A DNA stretch of 64,000 bases from Salegentibacter maritimus (GCF_016236915.1 NZ_JAEHOK010000006.1:117367-181366); one strand, 5' to 3'; positions 8,875 to 18,031 are shown, counted from the first letter of the stretch. The notes: generated by a model from the sequence alone, not told the origin. Made by a program: numbers and translations.

Positions 8875-9768
8875 ATGAAAAAACTAGTATTTGCCCTCGC
8901 TTTATTTGGCGGGATTTTCAACCTAAGCGCCCAGGAAGAGGAAGAAGAACAAAAACAAGGATGGACTACAGAAGGGAATATTTCATTACTATTTAATCAA
9001 TCGGCTTTTAACGCCGAATGGACCGGGGGTGGAACTTCCAACATTGCCGGGAACTTACTCTTCGATTATAATTTCAATTATTTAAAGGACGATTTTACCT
9101 GGGACAATAAATTGCTTGTAGATTACGGACTCACCAAACAACGCAGCGATGAATTTGCCAGAAAAACCAGTGACCGTTTAGAATTTAACTCTATTGCCGG
9201 GAAACAACTACAAGACTCAAACTGGTATTATTCGCTTTTCCTTAATTTTAGAACCCAATTAACCAAAGGGTATAAGTTTGGTGAAGACGCTGAAACAGGG
9301 GAGACTACCAGAACAGAATATACCAACTTCTTATCGCCGGCGTACCTACAATTTGGTCCGGGTATGATGTGGAAAAAAAGTGAAAATTTATACGTAAATC
9401 TTGCCCCGGCTACCGGAAGAATGGTTTTTGTAGATAAAGATTTCACCTCTGCACCAGGGTATGTAGATGGGGATTATTTTGGTGTAGACGCCAATAAAGC
9501 TATGCGTTTTGAACTTGGTGCCTCGCTTTCAGGATATGCCAAATTTCAGATTATAGAGAACGTAAGCATGGAAAATTTACTTAACCTTTACTCTAACTAC
9601 CTTGAAGATCCTAAAAATGTTGATATAGATTACACTATGAACATGAAAATGAAGATTAACGATTATCTCTCTACCAATCTTATTTTTCAGGCAATTTATG
9701 ATGATAATGCCGTGAAGGGTTTTCAAATTAGAGAGGTGTTTGGCCTGGGCTTCAATTATGGGTTTTAG
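8875..9768 (+). CDS. DUF3078 outer-membrane beta-barrel protein
   Basis: A 297-residue predicted outer-membrane protein of the DUF3078 family. The signal peptide MKKLVFALALFGGIFNLSAQ is followed by a short acidic linker (EEEEEQKQ). The rest is alternating beta-strands with aromatic residues, including WTTEGNISLLFNQSAFNAEW, and ends in VFGLGFNYGF with terminal Phe, as in outer-membrane barrels. The frame is open 17 codons upstream, but the signal peptide fixes the start, 1 nt after the DUF2480 stop. It is the last gene of the suf-led run; the repeat-type terminator at 9821-9904 follows. The function is unknown. Confidence 0.85.
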   Translation: MKKLVFALALFGGIFNLSAQEEEEEQKQGWTTEGNISLLFNQSAFNAEWTGGGTSNIAGNLLFDYNFNYLKDDFTWDNKLLVDYGLTKQRSDEFARKTSDRLEFNSIAGKQLQDSNWYYSLFLNFRTQLTKGYKFGEDAETGETTRTEYTNFLSPAYLQFGPGMMWKKSENLYVNLAPATGRMVFVDKDFTSAPGYVDGDYFGVDANKAMRFELGASLSGYAKFQIIENVSMENLLNLYSNYLEDPKNVDIDYTMNMKMKINDYLSTNLIFQAIYDDNAVKGFQIREVFGLGFNYGF

Positions 9769-9820
9769 GTACTGTACCAGGGCTCAGAAATTTCATCTAA
9801 GCCTAAAGAATTAAAAATAC

Positions 9821-9904
9821 GAGGCTGTTTGAAAAGTCTATTTTCGTTAAACTGAACTTGCTTCATGATAACGGTTTTAAAAGCTTTTCAAACAGCTTTT
9901 TTTA
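9821..9904 (+). repeat. terminator-like palindromic element, copy 1 of a dispersed repeat
   Basis: A perfect 13-bp inverted repeat (GCTGTTTGAAAAG at 9824-9836, complement at 9884-9896) encloses a 47-nt loop and is followed by seven T residues, so it can terminate the suf/DUF3078 transcript. The loop contains TTTCGTTAAACTGAACTTG, nearly identical to TTTCGTTAAGCTGAACTTG inside the element at 52010-52163. This makes it a member of a dispersed family and not just a one-off terminator. Confidence 0.7.
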
Positions 9905-9967
9905 TATGTTTTTAGTTAAAAATATGTTGAAATGAATTCAGCAAAATCGCAGTAGCAATCTATTGTG

Positions 9968-9975
9968 TAACTTTG
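9968..9975 (+). promoter_or_regulatory. -7 promoter box of hflX, implying a leaderless or near-leaderless mRNA
   Basis: TAACTTTG fits the Bacteroidota -7 consensus TAnnTTTG. Only five bases separate it from the hflX ATG at 9981, so transcription would start at or within a few bases of the start codon. No strong -33 TTG is visible at standard spacing. Confidence 0.5.
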
Positions 9976-9980
9976 TATTT

Positions 9981-11201
9981 ATGATTGAAAAAACCGACCT
10001 AAGCCACGAAAAAGCTGTTTTAATTGGTATCGTTACCAAAGAACAGGGGCATGATAAACTAAAAGAATACCTGGATGAACTGGAGTTCCTTACTTATACC
10101 GCCGGTGGGGAAGTAATAAAGCGTTTTAGCCAGAATATGGACAAACCCAATCCTAAAACTTTTATTGGTACCGGGAAGATGAACGAAGTAAAAGAATTTG
10201 TTGATGAAAACGAAGTAGGTACCGCTATTTTTGATGATGAACTTTCTCCTGCCCAGCAAAAGAATATTGAGAAGATATTAAAATGTAAAGTCTTAGATAG
10301 AACCACCCTAATCCTGGATATTTTTGCCCAAAGGGCCCAAACAAGTTATGCCAGGACCCAGGTAGAACTTGCCCAATATGAATATTTATTACCAAGACTG
10401 GCAGGTATGTGGACGCACCTTGAACGGCAACGTGGTGGTATTGGAATGCGTGGCCCGGGGGAAACAGAAATTGAAACCGACCGTAGGATTGTTAGGGATA
10501 AAATTGCGCTTCTAAAGAAAAAGCTCGAAACCATAGACAAGCAAATGGAAGTGCAACGCGGTAACCGCGGGCAATTGGTTAGAGTAGCCCTGGTAGGTTA
10601 TACCAATGTAGGCAAATCTACTTTAATGAATACCATTAGCAAAAGCCAGGTATTTGCAGAAAATAAGCTTTTTGCAACCTTAGATACCACGGTTAGAAAA
10701 GTAGTGATTCGTAATTTACCTTTCTTATTAACCGACACAGTAGGTTTTATACGTAAGTTACCTACGCAATTAGTAGAGTCTTTTAAATCTACCTTAGATG
10801 AGGTAAGAGAAGCCGATTTGCTATTGCACGTAGTAGATATCTCCCATCCTAATTTCGAAGATCATATAGCCTCTGTTAACCAGATTATGAGTGAGATTAA
10901 AAGCAATGATAAACCAACCATCATGGTTTTTAATAAAATAGACCAATATGAAGCCGAAGAAATTGAAGAAGATGATTTGGTGACCGAAAAAACCAAAGCC
11001 CATTATACCCTGAAGGAGTGGAAACAAACCTGGATGAACAAAATGGGAGACAATGTGTTGTTTATTTCGGCTTTGAATAAGGAGAATATGGAAGATTTTA
11101 GAAGAAAAGTTTACGAAGCGGTTCGCAAAATACATATTACCCGCTTTCCATACAACAACTTTCTCTATCCGGAATATGATAAATATGGAGAAGAAAAATA
11201 A
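9981..11201 (+). CDS. hflX: GTPase HflX
   Basis: Ribosome-associated GTPase that splits or rescues ribosomes under stress. The N-terminal HflX domain contains NPKTFIGTGKMNEVKEFV and a coiled region. The glycine-rich loop RQRGGIGMRGPGETEIETD is followed by the GTPase domain with G1 GYTNVGKST, the switch segment TLDTTVRK, G3 TDTVGFI and G4 FNKID. The 406-residue length is normal. The start at 9981 was chosen over an ATG six codons upstream because the latter would lie within the promoter box. A compact terminator follows at 11212-11234. It is not next to hfq here. Confidence 0.96.
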   Translation: MIEKTDLSHEKAVLIGIVTKEQGHDKLKEYLDELEFLTYTAGGEVIKRFSQNMDKPNPKTFIGTGKMNEVKEFVDENEVGTAIFDDELSPAQQKNIEKILKCKVLDRTTLILDIFAQRAQTSYARTQVELAQYEYLLPRLAGMWTHLERQRGGIGMRGPGETEIETDRRIVRDKIALLKKKLETIDKQMEVQRGNRGQLVRVALVGYTNVGKSTLMNTISKSQVFAENKLFATLDTTVRKVVIRNLPFLLTDTVGFIRKLPTQLVESFKSTLDEVREADLLLHVVDISHPNFEDHIASVNQIMSEIKSNDKPTIMVFNKIDQYEAEEIEEDDLVTEKTKAHYTLKEWKQTWMNKMGDNVLFISALNKENMEDFRRKVYEAVRKIHITRFPYNNFLYPEYDKYGEEK

Positions 11202-11209
11202 CAATAGTA

Positions 11210-11234
11210 AGCCCCGAAAATTTCGGGGTTTTTT
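11210..11234 (+). terminator. rho-independent terminator after hflX
   Basis: CCCCGAAA (11212-11219) pairs with TTTCGGGG (11221-11228) and is followed by a run of six T. It lies 10 nt after the hflX stop. Confidence 0.85.
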
Positions 11235-11277
11235 ATTGAATTTTTCCGTAAATTGTGTTATACCAATATATTAGCTT

Positions 11278-12006
11278 ATGAAAAAATTAACATTACTCCC
11301 TCTCTTATTTTGTTTTGGTTTTATAACAGCTCAGGAGCTGGATGGTGCCTGGAAATTAATTCAAAAGAACGGAGAAAAGGTCACCGATCGTGAGGTGATT
11401 AAAATAGTTCAGGACGGTTATTTTGCACTGGGCTCTAAAAGTCTGGCTAATGATGAGTTTTTAGGAGCAGCAGGTGGGGAACTTAACTTAGATGATGAAA
11501 CCCTTACCGAAATAAGGGATTTTGACACTTACAATTCCGAAAATATTGGCACTGAACAAGAATTTAATATTTCATGGGAAGGAGAGCATATCTTAGAAAT
11601 TTCTGATGGAATAGCTACCAAAGTATGGGAAAGAATATCTGAAGAAAGTGATGCTCTAACCGGAAACTGGGTAATTACGGGTCGCCAAAGAAACGGAACG
11701 ATGAATACCATGACTCCCGGTGACAGACGCACTATTAAGATTTTAAGTGGAGGCAGGTTTCAATGGGTTGCCTTCAATTCGGCTACCAAAGAATTTAACG
11801 GATCGGGTGGAGGCACCTATACTGCAGAAAACGGAAAATATACAGAAAACATCGAGTTTTTCTCAAGAGATGTAAGTCGCGTAGGGGCCAGTTTAGAATT
11901 TCAATATGAAGTAAAAGATGGCAAATGGCATCATCGAGGCAAAAGTTCTAAAGGAGATCCTATTTACGAGATTTGGTCGCCATATAGCCAGGCTTATCAA
12001 AAATAA
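11278..12006 (+). CDS. secreted protein with two tandem lipocalin-like repeats
   Basis: A 242-residue protein with signal peptide MKKLTLLPLLFCFGFITAQ. The mature part appears to be two copies of one domain: GAWKLIQKNGEKV ... GGELNLDDETLTEI ... ISWEGEHILEI ... KVWERI, then GNWVITGRQRNG ... GGTYTAENGKYTENI ... LEFQYEVKDGKWHHRG ... YEIWSPY. Both copies follow the order strand-Trp, Gly-rich sheet, then Trp near the end, as in the lipocalin-like domains of Bacteroidota secreted proteins. No catalytic motif is visible. It is monocistronic, after the hflX terminator, and its end lies 2 nt from the convergent gene at 12009. Confidence 0.7.
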   Translation: MKKLTLLPLLFCFGFITAQELDGAWKLIQKNGEKVTDREVIKIVQDGYFALGSKSLANDEFLGAAGGELNLDDETLTEIRDFDTYNSENIGTEQEFNISWEGEHILEISDGIATKVWERISEESDALTGNWVITGRQRNGTMNTMTPGDRRTIKILSGGRFQWVAFNSATKEFNGSGGGTYTAENGKYTENIEFFSRDVSRVGASLEFQYEVKDGKWHHRGKSSKGDPIYEIWSPYSQAYQK

Positions 12007-12008
12007 AG

Positions 12009-12416
12009 TTATTGAATAAGGAAAGCCTCCTTTGGTATGTAAAATTCTCCGGGAGGCACTTCTTTTAAATAAAACCGTATTGTCTTTTCACTTTCTATAT
12101 ATTGTAAACGTATTTTTCCGGAGCTTAGACTTACAGCACTTTCTATAGTTCCATCGTAAATACCTTTAGCAATTTTCACCAGATTAATACTAAAAGTACC
12201 GACCTCATTATTCCTACAGTCGGTTTTCCCTTCCTTATTAAAAACCACACAATGGTTTCCATTAATTCTGTTTTGATTTTCATATGTAAGCTGTAGCTCC
12301 ATCGTGTTTTGACCATTTGGTGATTTCCAAAACCACTTACCGGACAAATCCTGGGATTGCTGAGAAAATCCCGAAATGAAAAATAGTAAAAACAGGTAGG
12401 GTAAAGTTTGCTTCAT
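12009..12416 (-). CDS. small secreted protein of unknown function
   Basis: A 135-residue protein with a clear signal peptide ending in FISGFSQ. The mature part GKWFWKSPNGQNTMELQLTY, with two cysteines (HCVVF and DCRNN) that could form a disulfide, suggests a small beta-rich extracytoplasmic domain, loosely like DUF2147/lipocalin-type modules. No confident family is recognised. The pattern SGKWFW...NGQNTMELQLTYE recalls the repeats in the neighbouring convergent gene at 11278, but relationship is unproven. It is monocistronic and convergent with that gene. Confidence 0.55.
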   Translation of the reverse strand: MKQTLPYLFLLFFISGFSQQSQDLSGKWFWKSPNGQNTMELQLTYENQNRINGNHCVVFNKEGKTDCRNNEVGTFSINLVKIAKGIYDGTIESAVSLSSGKIRLQYIESEKTIRFYLKEVPPGEFYIPKEAFLIQ

Positions 12417-12533
12417 ATATTAAAATTAAACGAATGTGATAATTTACTAGATAATAGAAGATTAACACTCATTTACGGCTAAATCATTTTTTTGCCCTTT
12501 AAGGCATTATTGTTTTAACAAATGGTAATTTAC

Positions 12534-13916
12534 TCAATTCCCGGTTACCCGAATGTTATCAATATCATAAGTAGTGCTTTTATCTGGTGCGGCGCCCAAA
12601 TACCTGAAAGCAAAATGAACCTGACCCTTTAAACAAGAAATATCAATCTTACTTTTCACAAATCCCCTACCGTATTGATTGGTGGGGCCTATAGGAATTA
12701 TCGCATCTAAAGTTTTCCAGGTAGTGCTAACCACATTACCGGTAAATTCTTCGGCAATTAAAACACTTAAAATAGTTGCGTTATCGTAAGAAGCCATAAT
12801 TTCAAAAGATAATTGGGCGTCTAACACAGTACTTAAATCTATTGCCGGGCTCACCAACCAGGCTTCCAGTGGAGTTTCTTCAGTATTAAAAGCCGAAATT
12901 CGCACATACCTGTTACCATCAAAAGTTCCGGGTTCAAACTTTTTACCTCCGTTTATATTGATATTGATCCACCCTGAATTTTCCAAAGAGGCAAGACTGG
13001 TAATATTGGTAAAATTTTCTTCAAAAATAACATCTATACCTTCAGAAGTATTGTTTGAGCAATGTAAAAACTCAGGATCACAGCGTTCAGCATTAAAACT
13101 TAAATCATCGGGGGAATTTACAGCGATCACAAAATAATCATCAAAAAAATTACGCGTTAGCACGCCTTTTACACTCCCTGATTCCTTTGGTAAATACAAA
13201 GATTTAAATCCGGAAAAAGTACTTGTACCAAGCATTGTACTGCCACCTGTGCTACAACTCTCCAATTGCCTTTCCCCATCATATTCATCGGTCACTTCCC
13301 CGGCAAAAGTATAGTGATGATTCTCTCTTAATAGATTTCGGTTAAATTGAACATCCTGAATTTCAATAAATAAGTTTTCGTGCATTTCCTTAAATTCTGA
13401 AATTTCTAATGGAAGCGGAACAATTTCAGCTGTTTCAGTAGTTCTAAGAATGTGATCGTCTATTCTGGAGGGCGGGATCGCTACCACATCTCCCCTATTT
13501 TGAAACCCTACCTGGTGTACTCCGTTATTAGACCATAAAGCAAGCCCATCTAATTTCACATAGATTTTACGGCCAAAATTATAAGTCTCAAACAGCGAAT
13601 TGTCATCTACCAATAAAAGGATTCCCGCATTAGGATTTTCGGGTTTATCCTGTAACACCAACTCTTTATAAAAATTACCTCCTTCATCGCTAGAAACCAC
13701 ATAAGCCTCCATCCAGGTATTGGTTTCAGAAAACACATAAATCTCTTCGCTTTCAGGCTTAAAACTGCTTTTTACGGCTGAAATCCCGGTAATATCACCT
13801 TCTATATTCACCTCCTTAATTTCAGTTCCTGGCAATTGAAAATCATCGGTTTTTACACATGAAATTTGCAGAAACACACCCAAAAAGACCAGGTTTATTA
13901 TTTTTAGTTTTTTCAT
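12534..13916 (-). CDS. DUF5689 / choice-of-anchor J lipoprotein
   Basis: A 460-residue predicted lipoprotein: MKKLKIINLVFLGVFLQISC gives a lipobox with Cys20. The N-terminal two thirds fit DUF5689 (EVNIEGDITGISAVKS, YVKLDGLALWSNNGVHQVG, IEIQDVQFNRN, GSVKGVLTRNF), an OB-like domain of surface proteins. The C-terminal ~150 residues (VIFEENFTNITSLASLENSGW ... LEAWLVSPAIDLS ... YDIDNIRV) match the jelly-roll choice-of-anchor J type. The frame is open 25 codons upstream into the preceding gene, but the signal peptide fixes the start, 10 nt after the TonB receptor stop. It is likely a surface-exposed partner of that receptor. Confidence 0.8.
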   Translation of the reverse strand: MKKLKIINLVFLGVFLQISCVKTDDFQLPGTEIKEVNIEGDITGISAVKSSFKPESEEIYVFSETNTWMEAYVVSSDEGGNFYKELVLQDKPENPNAGILLLVDDNSLFETYNFGRKIYVKLDGLALWSNNGVHQVGFQNRGDVVAIPPSRIDDHILRTTETAEIVPLPLEISEFKEMHENLFIEIQDVQFNRNLLRENHHYTFAGEVTDEYDGERQLESCSTGGSTMLGTSTFSGFKSLYLPKESGSVKGVLTRNFFDDYFVIAVNSPDDLSFNAERCDPEFLHCSNNTSEGIDVIFEENFTNITSLASLENSGWINININGGKKFEPGTFDGNRYVRISAFNTEETPLEAWLVSPAIDLSTVLDAQLSFEIMASYDNATILSVLIAEEFTGNVVSTTWKTLDAIIPIGPTNQYGRGFVKSKIDISCLKGQVHFAFRYLGAAPDKSTTYDIDNIRVTGN

Positions 13917-13926
13917 CGCAGCAGTA

Positions 13927-16740
13927 TTAAAATCGTATATAGACCATAGCAAAATAAGAAGCACCGGTTCCATACCAGTATTTTGGGTCAAAAATGGGGA
14001 TTTCCCTCTCCCGGTCTTGTTTTAAGGTTCGGTAGTTGGCATTTCGGGATTGCTCAAAGCCACCCGTTTTATAGAGTTTATCAAAAATATTATTCAGACT
14101 TACAAAAAAACCTATAAATTTTCCTTTTACCAGCCAGGATTTACCACCTATGGCATTCACCAACATATAATCCTTAAACTGTTCTTGTTTTAGCATATCC
14201 CGGGCAATATTTTCGTCGAAATTTAAAATTGGGAGGCCATCGCTGTCATTCCTAAAATTTGCCGTTCTTGTTAAAGGACTTATATCTAAAAATGCGTGGG
14301 AAAAGAAATTGGCTGTAGTGGCAAAGAACCAATAATCGGCATCCCTATATTCAAAACCAATTTGGGCGGCTCTTTGAGGCCCGCCGGCAATTCGGTAATC
14401 TTTTAAATAAGAAGTTCCATAATCTACAATCTCATTAAAATCGTCTGAAGTTAAGTACAGGTTTGGGTTATTGTTATAAGTAAACTGCCCCAATGCCCCG
14501 GCTGCCTTTAATTTTATAGCCGGGGTTATTTTTGCTTCAATCCCCATTTCTAAACCTATATATTGTTTATCTATTCCGCTTAAAACCTCCTGAACAAAAG
14601 CCGTGGTGCTATTTCTTCCCAGGCCTGACAGCCCATCGGCATAATAAAAAGAGATTTCGGTGGCGTTTTTTATTTGGGTATAATAAGCAGAGATTCTGGC
14701 TTTAATATTTGGAGATCTATAACGGTAACTAAAATCTATATTCTGAATTTGTTCGCTTTTAAGACCCTTTACAACCTCATTATTTTGTCGGGAATTTGAA
14801 AAGGAATTTCTAAGATTGGGCGGTTTAGAAAACCAGGCTGCATTAAAACCCAACAAGTGTTTTGCGGTAATTTTATAGTTTGCACCAATTTTTCCTCCAA
14901 AATCGGTAAAATTCAATTGTTCACTTTTGCCCAGGGAATTATCGGGATAATTGCCATTTTGAAACAAACCATCTCGCTGATAAGATGTTTGGGAAGCCTT
15001 AGTGGCAGCATAAAAATCAAGGCGATCGTAATCGAACTTTAATTGGCCAAAGGCTTTGGCCGAATTCGCATAAAACCGAAAATTATATTTATAGGCCTCA
15101 TTTTCGGTTACACTTCTATTTGGATTTTGAAGATCGCTTTGCGCCCTGTTTTCAAGGGAGGTTTCCCGGTCTCCTTCAGCAAAGAAATCTACATCAAGAA
15201 AGTTGTCACCGCCCAGCATATCTTTAATTGAGGCAAAATTATGCGAATTCAAATAAGCAAAGGCCAGTTTCCCATTTAGGTCTATATGCTCATTTATTTT
15301 AGCTGAAAGAATAGAGTTCAAATCAAATTTTAGATCATCGTTTCTATCTTCAGCCAATGCGTATAAGGTATACCCGGCAGCTTTATTCGCATAATACAGC
15401 TGTTGCCAGTCAAATTGTCCATTCTCTTTAAACTCTTGTTGCGCCAGGTAAGCTGCTTCATAATTAGGATTGTCTTTAAAGCGCAAATAATAGCTGGGTA
15501 ATTTTTGATAATAAGTAGGGTCTGGATTGGTGCCGCCACCCACATAACCCGACTGGCCATTAATTTCTACCTTTTTGGTCCCTCCAAAATCTATCCTTGA
15601 ATTGCCGGTTTTTCCAAACTGAAAAGCGAAATTATTATTGATTCTTATTTTCTCAGAAACATCCCAATAATGATTCAACATCAACACGGGTTCTTTTATT
15701 TCCCTAACCCGGGAATTTCTAACCTCTCCATCCTGGTAACCCCAGTAAGCATTATACTTTCGGCCTTTTAATTCGAAAACCTCTTCAGTATTGGGAGAAG
15801 ACTTTCCGCGGATATTCGGCGTATAAAAACCGGCAAAATTAAGACTATGTTTTTCATTAAAAGTTTTTTCAACCGAAAGGAAAAAACCATTGGCATCGTA
15901 CAGGCTCCCGTCTACGTAAGCTTCTTTTGCAAACCTTCGGGAGGCTGAAACTGCATAAGCCCAGCCATTTTTCAACTCTCCTGAACCATAACTTGCCATG
16001 AACCTGCCATTATAACTCCTATTAGCCGCTGCGATAGAAGCTTTACCACCTTTGGCGTATTTTGAAGCCCGCATAATTATATTGGTAGTTCCGGCCAATC
16101 CGCCAAAACCAACTTCAGAAGGGCTAAGACCCATCGAAAAAACCTGGTTGCGCTGCACATCGTTTAATCCGCCCCAGGCACTCCATTGGGGTCGGCCGGT
16201 ATAAACCTTATTCATTTCTACACCATTAATCAAAACCTTCCCGTGTTCGCTATCAAGTCCGCGAGGCCTAAAGAAAGTCTGACTAAAATCGAAAGCTGCC
16301 GCGTTAAGAAAAACATCGCGGGAAGCCTGTAAAAAGCCTGAGAGGTTCTCTATATATGCTTCATCCTCATCTAGCTCGGCATCAGAAAGACTTATAGTAC
16401 TTATTTGATTGGCATAGTCGGCTACAACAGGCTGCATAAGAATAAGTCCCATATCTTTAATCCCTGCTTTTTCGATAATTACCGGGATTCTAAGTAGTTT
16501 GTAATTGGCCAGGCTTATTTTTAAAATATGTTCGCCGGTTGGGAGATCTTTGCCGGTAAGTATAAAAGTGCCATCTTCAGCAGAAAGGGTTTCAAAAAAG
16601 CTTTCCTCGATTTGAACTTTGGCACCCGATAATTCTTTATAGGTTTGCGCATCTACCAACTTTCCTTTCAGCGAAATTTCCTGTGCTAAAGAGCCAGAAA
16701 ACCCCAATGCAAAAAAGAACATAAAAATTAAAAATTTCAT
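13927..16740 (-). CDS. TonB-dependent receptor with carboxypeptidase-like N-terminal domain
   Basis: A 937-residue outer-membrane receptor. A signal peptide (to about residue 19, LAQ) precedes a carboxypeptidase-regulatory-like beta-sandwich (EISLKGKLVDAQTYKELSGA ... about 20-110). The plug domain contains QTFFRPRGLDSEHGKVLING and the GLNDVQRNQVFSMGLSP segment, and the ~22-strand barrel ends in YFAMVYIRF. The substrate cannot be read from the sequence. It forms a two-gene operon with the DUF5689 lipoprotein and is divergent from the endonuclease-family gene at 16840, which suggests uptake of nucleic-acid breakdown products or phosphate, by inference. Confidence 0.88.
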   Translation of the reverse strand: MKFLIFMFFFALGFSGSLAQEISLKGKLVDAQTYKELSGAKVQIEESFFETLSAEDGTFILTGKDLPTGEHILKISLANYKLLRIPVIIEKAGIKDMGLILMQPVVADYANQISTISLSDAELDEDEAYIENLSGFLQASRDVFLNAAAFDFSQTFFRPRGLDSEHGKVLINGVEMNKVYTGRPQWSAWGGLNDVQRNQVFSMGLSPSEVGFGGLAGTTNIIMRASKYAKGGKASIAAANRSYNGRFMASYGSGELKNGWAYAVSASRRFAKEAYVDGSLYDANGFFLSVEKTFNEKHSLNFAGFYTPNIRGKSSPNTEEVFELKGRKYNAYWGYQDGEVRNSRVREIKEPVLMLNHYWDVSEKIRINNNFAFQFGKTGNSRIDFGGTKKVEINGQSGYVGGGTNPDPTYYQKLPSYYLRFKDNPNYEAAYLAQQEFKENGQFDWQQLYYANKAAGYTLYALAEDRNDDLKFDLNSILSAKINEHIDLNGKLAFAYLNSHNFASIKDMLGGDNFLDVDFFAEGDRETSLENRAQSDLQNPNRSVTENEAYKYNFRFYANSAKAFGQLKFDYDRLDFYAATKASQTSYQRDGLFQNGNYPDNSLGKSEQLNFTDFGGKIGANYKITAKHLLGFNAAWFSKPPNLRNSFSNSRQNNEVVKGLKSEQIQNIDFSYRYRSPNIKARISAYYTQIKNATEISFYYADGLSGLGRNSTTAFVQEVLSGIDKQYIGLEMGIEAKITPAIKLKAAGALGQFTYNNNPNLYLTSDDFNEIVDYGTSYLKDYRIAGGPQRAAQIGFEYRDADYWFFATTANFFSHAFLDISPLTRTANFRNDSDGLPILNFDENIARDMLKQEQFKDYMLVNAIGGKSWLVKGKFIGFFVSLNNIFDKLYKTGGFEQSRNANYRTLKQDREREIPIFDPKYWYGTGASYFAMVYIRF

Positions 16741-16839
16741 AGCCAGGTAGTGTCATATTCAATATAAGTTAAGATATTTAAGAGTTAAAAATCAAAATAT
16801 CAACACTTTACAACAATAATTTAGCGTTAATGTAAGACT

Positions 16840-17922
16840 ATGAGTACCCGTATTTTTCCCCTTTTTGTTTTTTGTCTGTTATTCCTTTTAGGAGTTGAAA
16901 GAGGATTCTCACAGGAAAAGGAGTATAAAATTATAAGTGTTGCCTTTTATAATGTTGAAAATTTATTTGACACCGAAGATAATCCGTTCACTTTTGATGA
17001 TGATCGTACCCCGAAAGGAAATGATGTTTGGACGCAGGAGAAATACCAGGATAAAGTGCAAAAACTAGCCAGGGTTATTACTGAAATAGGCTTTGAAACC
17101 ACAAATCAGCCTCCAGCAATTGTAGGCGTCTGTGAAGTGGAGAACCGGGGAGTTTTAGAAGACTTAATCAATGAACCTAAACTAAAACAATACAACTATG
17201 GTATTGTACATTATAACTCTCCAGATCGCCGTGGAATTGATGTTGCTTTATTATACCGAAAGGATATTTTTAAATTAGAAAATTCAGTTTCTCACGAATT
17301 ATTGATCTACAACAGCAAAGAGCCCGATAAAAGGGTTTATACCAGGGATCAGCTGGTAGTTAGTGGTAATATAGATGATGAAAAGTTACATTTTATTGTA
17401 AATCACTGGCCTTCCCGAAGTGGTGGAGAAACAGCAAGCAGTTACAAACGGGAAAAAGCGGCGGCACTAAATAAAATCATTCTTGATTCCATCTTTAAAA
17501 AAGAACCTTTAGCCAGGGTAATAAGCATGGGCGATTTTAATGATGACCCTACCAATAAAAGCTTTAAAGAAGTCCTGAAAACCAAAGCTGATGCAACAGG
17601 CCTAAATCCGCATCAGTTATATAATCCTATGGAGCCTATGTTGAAAAAGGGAATGGGGACACTTGCCTACCGCGATGGCTGGAATTTATTTGATCAAATT
17701 CTTGTGTCGGGCGCATTAACAACTAAGGATTATTCCGGCTTTCAATTTTATAAAGCAGGCATTTTTAATAAAAAATATCTTATCACTAAAAACGGACAAT
17801 ACAAAGGTTATCCCTTTAGAAGCTATGGTTATTCGGGATATCAGGGCGGTTATAGTGACCATTTTCCGGTGTATATCTATCTTATAAAACAAGTTGCTTA
17901 TATTTTATCTATTAAGAATTAA
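16840..17922 (+). CDS. secreted endonuclease/exonuclease/phosphatase-family protein
   Basis: A 360-residue metal-dependent phosphodiesterase of the EEP superfamily. An N-terminal signal segment (LFVFCLLFLLGVERGFSQ) exports it. Catalytic motifs are AFYNVENLFD (Asn for metal), VGVCEVENR (Glu for metal), FIVNHWPSRSGG (His), ISMGDFNDDP (Asp/Asn pair) and the C-terminal GGYSDHFPVYIYL (catalytic Asp-His). This is the layout of secreted nucleases and DNase-like proteins; a lipid phosphatase role cannot be excluded. It is divergent from the TonB receptor/DUF5689 operon, so the three may act together at the cell surface. Confidence 0.85.
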   Translation: MSTRIFPLFVFCLLFLLGVERGFSQEKEYKIISVAFYNVENLFDTEDNPFTFDDDRTPKGNDVWTQEKYQDKVQKLARVITEIGFETTNQPPAIVGVCEVENRGVLEDLINEPKLKQYNYGIVHYNSPDRRGIDVALLYRKDIFKLENSVSHELLIYNSKEPDKRVYTRDQLVVSGNIDDEKLHFIVNHWPSRSGGETASSYKREKAAALNKIILDSIFKKEPLARVISMGDFNDDPTNKSFKEVLKTKADATGLNPHQLYNPMEPMLKKGMGTLAYRDGWNLFDQILVSGALTTKDYSGFQFYKAGIFNKKYLITKNGQYKGYPFRSYGYSGYQGGYSDHFPVYIYLIKQVAYILSIKN

Positions 17923-17927
17923 ATAAA

Positions 17928-17960
17928 ATACCCCGCGATAGGCTCACGAGGTATATAATA
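17928..17960 (-). terminator. hairpin terminator between convergent genes
   Basis: ATACCCCG (17928-17935) faces CGAGGTAT (17947-17954) around an 11-nt loop, with one G-U pair when read on the minus strand. On that strand it is followed by TTTTATTTAATT, so it best serves the membrane-protein gene that ends at 18032. Confidence 0.55.
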
Positions 17961-18031
17961 AAATTTCTTTTAGATTTCGCGCTTAGCCGCCCGGCATTAA
18001 ATCTAGCTTATCGGGGAAAAACAACTGTTTA

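Noticed and set aside
14857..15231. Short plus-strand frames opposite the TonB receptor at 13927
   Set aside because: They are antisense shadows without start context or any recognisable protein feature.
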